This document shows, piece after piece, positions 1 through 6,562 of a stretch of DNA of 9,125 nucleotides; positions within the stretch are counted from its first letter, which is position 1; each line of letters starts with the position of its first letter. This DNA is from CAJBLF01 sp041679065. Lineage in GTDB: Bacteria; Patescibacteriota; Gracilibacteria; Absconditabacterales; Absconditicoccaceae. The notes under the pieces are model-generated. The model was not told where the DNA came from, made no database searches, and was given only the letters and a program-made list of their open reading frames with translations. Made by a program: the position numbers and the translations under genes. The stretch lies in NCBI GenBank assembly GCA_041679065.1, contig JBBABI010000042.1, positions 1-9,125 on the forward strand, written 5' to 3'.

Positions 1-2
1 CC

Positions 3-428
3 CAAAATTCAATCTCCATATCCCCAGATAATCTCCAGATCCCATCCAATCCTCTTACCAAAATTCCTACCCGAAACCTCTGAAAAGTAGACCAAATAAC
101 CAGTCACATCCAAACCGCCGATCAATCCATTCAGAATATTTTTATCTTCTCCCCCAAAAAAGAAGAATCTAAAAAAATATTTGAAGATCTCTGCCAAAAA
201 GATATACACAAAGACAGATTGTTCTTGGTCGAAAACATCACCGGAGGTGTCGGAAAAAACGTTTTCAAGGCAACCGGACCAGGAAAAAAAGTCATTATAG
301 GCGGGAATAGCTTCCTGCTCTATCTCTACGCCAACGATATCCAGATCGATGAAATTATCCTTTTCAATAGCAAAGGAGGCAGTGAACAATCAATATTACA
401 GGACATTCAACGATATTACCCCAAATAA
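3..428 (+). CDS. Hypothetical protein, 3' part of a gene cut by the window edge
   Basis: The reading frame is open from the left edge to a TAA at 426-428 and gives 141 residues of the C-terminal part. It is continuous only if the TGA at 81-83 is read as glycine (N-L-G-K). Two CGA codons (72-74 and 411-413) would be Trp under the code proposed for this window. The visible part has a Gly-rich middle (ENITGGVGKN, then GPGKKVIIGG) and ends in an acidic stretch followed by DIQ-x-YYPK. I do not recognise the family. The GPGKK segment is not a P-loop, because the GxxxxGK[ST] spacing is missing. No signal peptide can be judged because the start lies outside the window. A palindromic repeat begins five bases after the stop. 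Confidence 0.7.
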
Positions 429-433
429 CACAC

Positions 434-529
434 ATTGTCATTGCGAGAAGCTCTTTGGCGACGAAGCAATCCACATAGTAAAATCATTAGATTGCCACGT
501 CCGCCTAGACGGACTCGCAAAGACACAAT
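434..529. repeat. Dispersed palindromic (REP/MITE-like) element
   Basis: This is an imperfect inverted repeat of about 96 bp directly after the stop of the first gene. The left arm begins ATTGTCATTGCGAG and runs to GCAATC. The reverse complement of the right arm begins ATTGTGTCTTTGCGAG and also ends GCAATC. The right arm carries its own hairpin, GTCCG-CCTAGA-CGGAC (499-514). Elements with a CATTGCGAG...GAAGCAATC core are a familiar dispersed palindrome in many unrelated bacterial genomes. It codes for nothing convincing. It may act as a transcript 3'-end structure. Confidence 0.7.
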
Positions 530-562
530 GAAAACTCTTTACCTCGCTAACACGCAAACCTC

Positions 563-1513
563 GTGAAACACCGGTTTACCAAACGAAACCTACTGAAACT
601 TATTCTTGCCACCATCGCATTCTATGCATTACTGGCAATGAATATCTTTCATGTCGGAGAGAAATTTGCGCCCATGGAGAAGGATTATCTCTGGCTAGAA
701 ATCCCTGAAGTATCATGATCCAAAACAACGGGGCAGATATACATTGATCAGGCCATGCAAGAAAATGAAGTTCATCAGGCTGCAGAAATGAGTGGCAGCA
801 TAAAAGATCAGATAGGATTCCAAGAAATCTGCACATCCAATCCAATCTTGTGCAACAAAATAGATTTTGAAGGAACATACACAGACAAACAGAAGTATCT
901 ATACCTGGGTAACATCTTCAAAGTAACCAATCATATAGATGATAATCTGAATACTCAACAAAAAGTAGGGAATACAATAGATATCATAGAACTCAACAAA
1001 ACCATAGGAGACAGAAGATGATATGCGACTCACGATTCCATCTATGTATACCTGGGAGCAGTAGCGAATAAGCAAGAATTCTTGGAACTCATAAGCCACG
1101 AAATAGGCCATATCCTGGATCTATGAATGCTCGAATGAACTCAGAAAACAAAAAATAAAGATTTCACAGAATTTGGCAATGCAGTATTTGCAGATGATGA
1201 TATCTCACTTACGTATTATGCATTTTCACGGCAAAATGAAACCATCAGAAAGGCTGTAGACACGAAAAAAGATTTTTGCAGCTGATATGGAATGAGCGAT
1301 CCGTTTGAAGACTTCGCAGAATGTTTCAATCTCTATCTCAATCATAATTCATTATTCAAGCAGATCGCCAAAGCGAATAAATCGCTCAAAAAGAAATATA
1401 ATTTCATTGCAAGGCTTTTTGCAGGCAAATATATCAATGATAATAAATCAAATCTCACCCTGATAAAAAGCGATCTTAGCCGGAGGCCTTGGGACACCAC
1501 AAAGATAAATTAA
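563..1513 (+). CDS. Putative exported zinc metallopeptidase (HExxH, gluzincin-like)
   Basis: This 316-residue protein has five in-frame TGA glycines (716, 1019, 1124, 1136, 1283). GTG at 563 is chosen because the upstream frame is closed by TAA at 548-550 and because it yields a basic N-terminus followed by a hydrophobic stretch (LILATIAFYALLA), typical of an uncleaved signal anchor or signal peptide. ATG at 638 is an alternative but would cut this off. The zinc site is S-H179-E180-I-G-H183, with His179 and His183 as ligands and Glu180 as the catalytic base. About 65 residues later DPFEDFAECF supplies a probable third ligand, Glu249. A distal EDFAE/EFFAE motif is typical of lethal-factor-like and related gluzincins. 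The probable location is outside the membrane. The substrate is unknown. No Shine-Dalgarno sequence is visible. It is co-directional with ftsW, but a repeat lies between them. The family assignment rests on motifs only. Confidence 0.8.
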
Positions 1514-1518
1514 ATTAC

Positions 1519-1602
1519 GTCGTTCCGGCGCCACGGTTTGCAGCCGGAACCCACATCAGCAACATTTAGATTCCGGCCGCAAGTTCTTAACGCCGGAATG
1601 AC
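1519..1602. repeat. Dispersed palindromic repeat of the TTCCGGC type
   Basis: The outer arms GTCGTTCCGGCG (1519-1530) and CGCCGGAATGAC (1591-1602) are complementary with one mismatch. The inner arms GCAGCCGGAA (1540-1549) and TTCCGGCCGC (1571-1580) match at 9 of 10 positions. The GC-rich element stands out in AT-rich surroundings. It fills the gap between the peptidase stop and the ftsW start. A GTCATTCCGGC palindrome is a common dispersed repeat in bacteria. It differs in sequence from the element at 434-529. Confidence 0.7.
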
Positions 1603-1628
1603 AAAACATTTAGCATTAGAAAAACGAT

Positions 1629-2765
1629 ATGCCCATCATCATAATCTGAATATTACTGACCATAGGCGGGATCCTTGCTATCTACAGCGTAAGCATCTAC
1701 GAATCGTTTACACTGACAGCTTCTCTGATAGCACAAAATCTCATGAGTGGAGATCCTTCTAATTATTTCTATTTTTTTAGGGAGCTCAGGAATATCTGAA
1801 TGGCCTTGATAGCATCATGACTCGTATATTATATTCCTCTGAGAATTTTCCAAAAAGAAAAAAACATCATCATTATGGCCGTCATCCTGATGGCGCTGCA
1901 ATTAGCAGTATTCATCCCAGGCATAGGAATTACCCTCAATGGAGCGAGATGATGGATCAATATACCATTTCTGCCAAGCATCCAACCAGCAGAATTCTTT
2001 AAACTATGATATGTATTGTTCTTGTGATCATGGTTACTGAGAAAAAACAAGACCATGAATAGCAAAAAATTCTTTACATCATTCATTATACTCAATGTTA
2101 CGCTTTTCTTCGTCTTTCTGCTTATCCCAGATTTAGGAACCGTTATGATCCTTGGAATAGTAGGACTGATCATGTGCCGATATATGTGAGCTAAACTTAA
2201 GTATATTCTACGAATACTCTTTGGATGACTTGCTGGATGATTGATGATCTGAAGTCTTGCTGGTATGGTAAGTGATAGATTTAGTTATATCCAGAAGAGG
2301 TTTACCTATTTCATAAGTTCCGATGTCGATCCTCAAGCTAGACAGATCTGACGACAGAACCAGCAAGCATTGCTTGCAATAGGCGGAGGTGGATTTCGAG
2401 GAATAGGCTATGGAAAAGGATTGCAGAAATTCTGATATATCCCTGAGGCACAAAGCGATTTCGTATTCTCAGCATTATCAGAAGAGATCTGATTCATAGG
2501 CAATCTTGTCATCTTATGACTTTACTTCTATCTCGGATATTATTTTTTATCCAATCTCCATAAGGTAAAGGATGAGTATAGGAAAGTAATCTGAGTCTGA
2601 ATCATCTCTCTGATCATCGTCCAAGTGTTCGTCAATATCGGCGTCAATATAAAGATATTACCGAATACGGGTCTTACCCTGCCCTTCCTGAGTTACTGAT
2701 GAACAGCGCTGATGGTTAATCTGATGGAAATCGTTATCCTCTACAAGATCATAAAGAATAAATAA
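1629..2765 (+). CDS. ftsW: Cell division peptidoglycan polymerase FtsW (SEDS family)
   Basis: This 378-residue multi-pass membrane protein is a SEDS glycosyltransferase, which polymerises lipid II into glycan strands at the septum with a partner class B PBP. It is readable only with TGA as glycine (18 codons). Landmarks are NGARGWI (G108 is TGA), PDLGT (167-171), QNQQALLAIGGGG, then YIPEAQSDF with Asp277 at the position of E. coli FtsW Asp297. LPNTGLTLPFLSYGG follows near the C-terminus (Gly357 and Gly358 are both TGA). The TGLTLPFLSYGG ending fits FtsW better than RodA. CGA at residues 242 and 257 sits where E. coli FtsW has Tyr (GYQ) and Trp (ELWGQG), so both are read here as Trp. The start is the first ATG after a TAG at 1617. 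No Shine-Dalgarno sequence is seen. The next gene starts 24 bp downstream, so co-transcription is likely. Confidence 0.95.
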
Positions 2766-2789
2766 TATCTTTAGTTCGCATTTCGATCA

Positions 2790-3665
2790 ATGAAAATTGA
2801 AGTAGACCAAAACAACATCCTCTCCATCCGCAATCCCAACATTCCCCAGACCAAAGAATATACCTACAATGTCTGATGATATCATTTTTCCGATTACGAT
2901 AAATGAATCATCATATTACACAAAAAAGATCGGAAGATTATCAATCTCAAAAATCTAGGAGATGGGATGAGCGTGGTATATTGTCAAAATATAATTCATA
3001 AAGCCCATACTTTCAATGACGATTTGTTTGGGACAGCATTAACAATATTTCACAGTTTCGATGAACAAACCTGAGAAACATATTCTTTCGTTCCTCATAT
3101 GTGAGAAAAAGAATTACAGGAAAAAAACGAGATACTTAAAAGATTAAAAACCAAATATGAAATACAAAAAACAGAAAAATGAATGATAATAAATAGATGG
3201 CTGGAGATAGAGAAAAGAAGATGGTCCGACACATATGGTTATTTAAGCTTTCTATTCGGCTTGATGATCTTCTATGGAAAATTTGACACAAAAAATTGAG
3301 AGCTCGCATCAATAAAGATTCAAATACCACTTTTCTGAGAATATATGACACAACAAAACGATTTCGATCACGTGATTCAATCATTACAGAAAGAATGAAT
3401 CTTCCTCAAAGTAGACAAGCTTACAAACAAAAACGGAATCATCTACCAGATCAGCAGCAATGATTACGAGTTGCTTGAAATTTTCGCTTCCCGATACGAA
3501 CCAGTTGAAAAATTCACCAGAATCACTAAACGTGAATTTACAGAAGACATGAAGGGTAAACTGATCGATTTCATCCAGACGAATACTGAAATCCCCTCAG
3601 AAGGAAAAGCCGAAGTCTTGAAAAAGATCAAAAGCTGAACAATAAAATTCCTAACAAAAAATTAA
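2790..3665 (+). CDS. Protein of unknown function with a degenerate LAGLIDADG-like segment
   Basis: This 291-residue protein has ten TGA glycines, including a tandem pair in YNVGGYHF. There is no signal peptide. The N-terminal 100 residues look beta-rich. Residues about 105-140 are highly charged and probably helical or coiled coil (EKELQEKNEILKRLK). Residues 155-165 read LFGLMIFYGKF, which lines up position by position with LAGLIDADGSF and keeps L, G, L, G and F. The catalytic acids are replaced by Ile and Tyr. Strand-like IKIQIPLF and then an alternating hydrophobic stretch ending GIIYQISS follow, in the order expected of a LAGLIDADG fold. If this is right, the protein would be a non-cleaving, DNA-binding relative. 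That is inference and the match is weak. It probably shares a transcript with ftsW. CGA (residue in ASxYEP) and CGG each occur once. Confidence 0.8.
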
Positions 3666-3731
3666 AAAAAATACTTCAAAAAGACTCCGACATTGTTCAT
3701 TATTCATTCTTAATTATTCATTCCCTTCAAG

Positions 3732-3838
3732 AGGGATTAGTGTAGTGGCGACCGAAGGAAGTCCCGTAGGAATTTATTCCGGAGGGATAACACAACAGTC
3801 TTCCCCACTATGCAGCGGGGTAAACTCCACTGCCATCG
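3732..3838 (+). pseudogene. Broken copy of the tRNA-UCG gene with two hairpin insertions
   Basis: Blocks of the intact tRNA downstream recur here in order: TTAGTGTAGTGGC, AACACAACAGTCTTC (one change) and ACTGCCATCG. A 39-bp insertion (3750-3788) splits the D loop. A 25-bp insertion (3804-3828) replaces the GGA of the anticodon loop. Both can fold: CCC-GTA-GGAA-TTTA-TTCC-GGA-GGG in the first, and GCAG-C-GGGG-TAAA-CTCC-A-CTGC across the second. The D stem survives and four of five anticodon-stem pairs survive. The T arm and the 3' acceptor strand are gone, so it should not be chargeable. A structured RNA with another role cannot be excluded, nor can an assembly artefact. Confidence 0.7.
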
Positions 3839-3916
3839 AGGAAAGCAAAAAAAACTAAAATAAATACTTCAAAAAGATCCGAAATTCTCAATTCTCAATT
3901 CGAGTGAAACGAGTAA

Positions 3917-3987
3917 GGGGCGTTAGTGTAGTGGCAACACAGCAGTCTTCGGAACTGCCATCGGGGGTTCGAACCCCTCACGCCCTG
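3917..3987 (+). tRNA. tRNA with anticodon UCG, reading CGA; predicted tRNA-Trp
   Basis: This is a complete 71-nt cloverleaf. The acceptor is GGGGCGT with ACGCCCT (one G-U at 1:72). The D stem is GTGT/ACAC with loop AGTGGCA. The anticodon stem is GCAGT/ACTGC with loop CTTCGGA, so the anticodon is TCG at 3949-3951. The variable loop is four nt. The T stem is GGGGG/CCCTC with loop TTCGAAC. The discriminator is G73 and CCA is not encoded. By the standard code it would be tRNA-Arg for CGA. However, it lacks A20, a main arginine determinant in E. coli (position 20 is C), and it has G73 plus G2-C71 and G3-C70 pairs, as tRNA-Trp does. CGA codons in this window fall at Trp positions. I therefore infer charging with Trp. 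The structure is certain and the amino acid is inferred. Confidence 0.9.
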
Positions 3988-4006
3988 AATTAATCCAGAT
4001 CATACT

Positions 4007-4012
4007 TATATC
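4007..4012 (+). promoter_or_regulatory. Possible -10 element of the patatin-like gene
   Basis: TATATC lies nine bases before the ATG at 4022. A start site at the usual distance would give a leaderless or nearly leaderless mRNA. I see no convincing -35 box, and the tRNA ends only 19 bp upstream. Confidence 0.3.
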
Positions 4013-4021
4013 ATCTTACAT

Positions 4022-4921
4022 ATGAACCCAAAAAAAGACATCATCATTATTTCTGAAGGAGGCTGTATGTCAGGCGTTTTTGGCGCTGGCGTATTTTCTG
4101 CATTCCAGACATTTGGACTAGAAGAAAGAATCGATAGTATTTACGCAGCTTCTGCTGGCGCCGCTAATGCGGCATTTTTTCTTGGAGGTGATACTTTCCT
4201 ATGAGCAACGATTTATTATCAGGATTTCATCGACAATCATTTCATCAAAAAAGATAAAATTTCAACCTATTTTTATGAGCTCTACGAACATCTTCTCCAC
4301 AAAGAAAAAAAGATTGAAAGCGTAGTAGATATAGATTATCTGGTAGATATCATCACACACAAGAAAAAGATATCTGCTGAACAGGTTACTCATAGTGATA
4401 TTGATTTTTACATCAGAGTATTGAATCTTGAGACACTATCTTTTGACTATCTTCATGCCAAAAAAGATGTAATAGAAGATATGCAAGCATCATGCGCCAT
4501 AGCGCCATTTTATAGCAAGATCGTAACCATCAAAGGCAAAAAATATGTAGACGGATCGCTTATTTCCAATAAGGAGTTTCTGGATATCATCAAAGCTCAC
4601 CCAGAGAAACAGATCATCTACATCATCAACCATCGAGACAAAACAGTGAGACAGAGACTTCATTGATTACGATTAGACATACTACAAGCAGGAGTATTGT
4701 GGATGGTGTATGGAAGAAAACTAGCTCGGAAAGTACTCTACAATCGTAGAAAAGTCGTAACGAAAAAAGACATCAGGGAATTCCCAAATGTCTATCCCAT
4801 CATCAACAAATATTATATAGAGAGTTCTTGCACACAACAAAAAAAGCTATGGAAAACGTATATGCATGGGATGATGCAATGAGTAAGATGCCTAAGAAAA
4901 ATAGGAATTCCATTCAGATAA
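4022..4921 (+). CDS. Patatin-like phospholipase/acyl hydrolase
   Basis: This 299-residue protein has three TGA glycines (4202, 4664, 4880). Patatin-like enzymes hydrolyse acyl esters of phospholipids with a Ser-Asp dyad. The expected parts are in order. A Gly-rich oxyanion loop, EGGCMSGVFGAG, lies at 12-23. The nucleophile elbow AASAGAAN has Ser44 (GxSxG with Ala for the first Gly). The catalytic Asp is in VDGSL (Asp177). The loop has Met16 where many members have Arg. There is no signal peptide, so it is probably cytosolic or bound to the inner membrane face. The C-terminal 90 residues are basic and not recognised. CGA occurs at residues 205 and 217, and CGG once (4727). The physiological substrate is unknown, possibly membrane lipid turnover or host-derived lipid. 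A terminator hairpin follows at 4960. Confidence 0.9.
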
Positions 4922-4959
4922 TATCATTCTTACCATATACTCTACTCAGATCAAGGAAG

Positions 4960-4984
4960 TCAGCCAACAAAAGCTGATTTTTTT
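4960..4984 (+). terminator. Rho-independent terminator after the patatin-like gene
   Basis: TCAGC (4960-4964), an 8-nt loop, GCTGA (4973-4977) and seven Ts. The T run overlaps the stop codon of the convergent VKOR-like gene. On the minus strand the hairpin has no T run after it, so it should work in one direction only. Confidence 0.75.
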
Positions 4985-5195
4985 ATTTCTTAGAACATAT
5001 ACCGATCAAGCTGATGATAAACAATATCGTATACATCGTAAATCCATACAGACAGACTGGTATACCAAAAAGATTGGAACATCCGCCTACAGGACAAGCC
5101 TTTGCAAAAAGCTCTCCATAGGAAAGATACCCGGAAAACAACATACCGGCGATAGCGATAATAAATACAATCCTAAGTGCGATAATTTTTTTCAT
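4983..5195 (-). CDS. Small VKOR-like two-helix membrane protein
   Basis: This 70-residue protein has two membrane helices (about 4-26 and 48-66) joined by a loop with C34-P-V-G-G-C39 followed by SNLFGIPVCLYGFTMY. A Cys pair followed by a GIP-x-x-x-x-G-x-x-x-Y element resembles the loop and second helix of vitamin K epoxide reductase (VKOR) family proteins. Those recycle quinones while oxidising DsbA-like thiol oxidases. Two further cysteines are Cys48 and Cys67. At 70 residues it is about half a VKOR core, and the usual second CxxC helix pair is absent. It may act as a dimer or with a partner, or be a structural relative without activity. It ends in TAA and contains no TGA or CGA. The first ATG is used and no Shine-Dalgarno sequence is seen. 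TATAAA on the minus strand at 5232-5237 is a possible -10. Confidence 0.8.
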   Translation of the reverse strand: MKKIIALRIVFIIAIAGMLFSGYLSYGELFAKACPVGGCSNLFGIPVCLYGFTMYTILFIISLIGICSKK

Positions 5196-5314
5196 GATAG
5201 AGAAAGAAGAAGATAAAATTTCGCTCTCTTTTTATACAAATAGGGAAAAAATACAATAAATTCTCCCCATAGAAAGTGGACTTGCAATATACCACTTATT
5301 TAATAATATTTCTC

Positions 5315-5341
5315 TTGATACCCCTTTTTATTTTATAATAC
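5315..5341 (+). promoter_or_regulatory. Promoter of the DUF378 gene, close to the start codon
   Basis: A perfect TATAAT (5334-5339) ends eight bases before the ATG at 5348. TTGATA (5315-5320) is only 13 bp upstream of it but 15 bp from the overlapping TAATAC (5336-5341). Either way transcription should begin at or within a few bases of the ATG, giving a leaderless mRNA. No Shine-Dalgarno sequence is present. Confidence 0.5.
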
Positions 5342-5347
5342 AAACAG

Positions 5348-5599
5348 ATGAAATTTTTTTATCGGTTATTTTTAATCCTTTTAGTAATTGGAGGTCTCAA
5401 TCGAGGTTTATTTGCTTGGTTTGACATGAACCTAGTCGCTAAAATTTTCCCAGATGTAAGTACTACCGTAATGGCTAATGGCGTAGAAACTACTACCACC
5501 ACCATGAATCTTATCGCAAAGATCGTTTATTCATTGGTCACCGTAGGAGCTCTTCGAACACTCATCGCAAACTTCGGCTGCAAATGCTGTAAACAATAA
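5348..5599 (+). CDS. DUF378 family small membrane protein
   Basis: This 83-residue protein has two hydrophobic helices (about 3-28 and 57-77). DUF378 (YuzA-like) proteins are short two-helix membrane proteins of unknown function, with a hallmark GxLNWGL motif in the first helix. Here LLVIGGLN-x19-GLFAW matches, with x encoded by CGA at 5402-5404. That is direct support for CGA as Trp. The family pattern continues with a DLVA-like segment (NLVAKIF) and a second helix starting IVYSLVTVGAL. A Thr-rich loop (residues about 38-52) is longer than I would expect. The C-terminus FGCKCCKQ has three cysteines, possibly metal-binding. A second CGA is codon 70. It contains no TGA although it has several glycines. 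A strong terminator follows. Confidence 0.85.
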   Translation: MKFFYRLFLILLVIGGLNRGLFAWFDMNLVAKIFPDVSTTVMANGVETTTTTMNLIAKIVYSLVTVGALRTLIANFGCKCCKQ

Positions 5600-5623
5600 T
5601 ATCTAATAAATACATCCAAGAAG

Positions 5624-5652
5624 AATCTCTCTAGCGATAGGGAGATTTTTTT
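5624..5652 (+). terminator. Rho-independent terminator after the DUF378 gene
   Basis: A ten-pair stem, AATCTCTCTA (5624-5633) with TAGGGAGATT (5638-5647), has one T-G pair, a GCGA (GNRA) tetraloop and a T run to 5652. It isolates the DUF378 gene from the next gene. Confidence 0.9.
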
Positions 5653-5661
5653 CATAAAAGA

Positions 5662-5691
5662 TTGTTTCAATAAAGCTTGACTTTTTATTAT
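5662..5691 (+). promoter_or_regulatory. Candidate promoter for the gene at 5702
   Basis: TTGTTT (5662-5667), an 18-bp spacer and TATTAT (5686-5691, five of six consensus bases). Initiation would fall at about 5698-5702, on or just before the ATG at 5702. A second -35-like TTGACT lies at 5677-5682. If TATGTA (5701-5706) were its -10, the ATG at 5744 would be the start instead. Confidence 0.4.
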
Positions 5692-5701
5692 ATATAACTA
5701 T

Positions 5702-6112
5702 ATGTATATATACAACAATTTTTACCTAATAATCTTTTTAGAAATGACAGAAACAAACTCGTATAGTTATGATTTAAATACTTATCCACACAGGATAATA
5801 GAATGTGGCTCTGATCATACAACCACACTATATGCACAAAAAGATGAAGAGATAGATAATAAAATACTCAGTATGAAGAAATCATTTTTTGAAAATTATG
5901 AGAATGATATCAAAATAATTCTGGTTGCGACTCAAAATTGAAAAGAGCGATCATATAAATTTGTGAGTTGAAATACTACTTCAGATGTAGAGAATATATT
6001 AAAATCAAAATTACTTGATCCTAATCCTTCAGATCCTAAAACAATTCTGAGAAATATACAGGAAGAATTAATGAAAGATAAAATTGAAAGATACAATAAG
6101 AAAGGAAATTAA
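5702..6112 (+). CDS. Hypothetical protein, 136 residues
   Basis: The frame runs to TAA at 6110-6112 only if two TGA codons (5939-5941, 5972-5974) are glycine. ATG 5702 is used because a likely -10 box lies about ten bases upstream. ATG 5744 (MTETNSYSYD) is a good alternative that removes a hydrophobic 14-residue start (MYIYNNFYLIIFLE). The main body has an alternating stretch (DIKIILVATQNGKE) and ends in a charged helix-like tail (EELMKDKIERYNKKGN). A Pro-rich PNPSDPK linker precedes the tail. One CGA lies in GKE-x-SYKF, where Trp is plausible. No signal peptide is clear beyond the disputed start. I do not recognise the family. It may be co-transcribed with the gene at 6174, 61 bp downstream, since no terminator separates them. 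Confidence 0.75.
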
Positions 6113-6173
6113 TATAAGTAATATAGAAATTTTACTAAACCAAACCAATATTTTTTATAAAATAATTAATACC

Positions 6174-6458
6174 ATGACAGTAACATGACTGAATTCAGAG
6201 AACTTTTTTGAACAGTGAAAGCAGAGATTACCATGAAACGTTTCAAACGACGCGACAGAAATCACTAAACCGACAAATAATAGAATCGTGGAAAATTTTT
6301 TTGCAGGAAATGATAATTTATCTATGCTTGGACAAGGTCCGATCAAAAAGACTCCAGCAAAAAATAATAAGAAAATAATTGAGACACCACTTTCTGAACA
6401 AGAGATCAAAGAGATAAAAGAACTATTCTGAGAGAAGTACGATCAGATTATTTTCTAA
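6174..6458 (+). CDS. Hypothetical protein, 94 residues
   Basis: This frame exists only with TGA as glycine (6186, 6216, 6234, 6429) and ends in TAA. The product is hydrophilic, rich in Asn and Lys, and probably partly disordered. A middle segment (VENFFAGNDNLSMLGQGPIKK) runs into a Lys-rich linker, and a likely C-terminal helix follows (LSEQEIKEIKELFGEKYDQ). There are no cysteines, membrane segments or known motifs. TATAAA at 6156-6161 could be a -10. The support is an open frame of ordinary composition for this genome and a terminator 69 bp downstream. With no recognisable homology this is the least certain of the plus-strand genes. Confidence 0.65.
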
Positions 6459-6526
6459 ACTGAGACACTTAAAAAAAACACTGCTCAAATTCGAACAGCG
6501 TTTCAATAAATCTAATTTTGGAACAG

Positions 6527-6549
6527 CCTCAAAATACGAGGTTTTTTTT
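6527..6549 (+). terminator. Rho-independent terminator after the gene at 6174
   Basis: CCTC (6527-6530), a 7-nt A-rich loop, GAGG (6538-6541) and eight Ts. The stem is short but the T run is strong. The minus strand lacks a T run after the hairpin, so it does not obviously end the convergent gene. Confidence 0.65.
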
Positions 6550-6562
6550 ATACGGAATAAAT

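Larger units (their letters stand above)
3670..3987 (+). repeat. Diverged tandem duplication of the tRNA locus
   Basis: Two units lie head to tail, offset by about 190 bp. Each begins with AATACTTCAAAAAGA (3670-3684 and 3863-3877), then (C)TCCGA, then low-complexity CATT/TCAATTC runs. A tRNA segment follows that shares TTAGTGTAGTGGC (3737-3749 and 3923-3935) and ACTGCCATCG (3829-3838 and 3954-3963). The shared upstream leader shows that the duplication took in flanking DNA and not just the tRNA. The first unit is degenerate and the second is intact. Confidence 0.75.

Noticed and set aside
563..1513. CGG as a further tryptophan codon
   Set aside because: CGG occurs a few times (three in the peptidase, one each in the unknown gene at 2790, the patatin-like gene, the 199-residue gene and tgt), but none is at a strongly conserved Trp or Arg column. 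The Tgt case (7822-7824) lies where relatives tend to have Arg, in a variable region. The meaning of CGG cannot be settled here.
1829..2173. A 114-residue frame on the minus strand
   Set aside because: It is a shadow of ftsW, which has decisive motifs on the plus strand once TGA is read as Gly.
6155..6409. An 84-residue minus-strand frame starting MISCSESGVSIIFLLFF
   Set aside because: It overlaps the plus-strand gene 6174-6458, which becomes open with TGA as Gly and is followed by a terminator. The minus frame has no promoter or start support. The choice is not certain, but plus is favoured.
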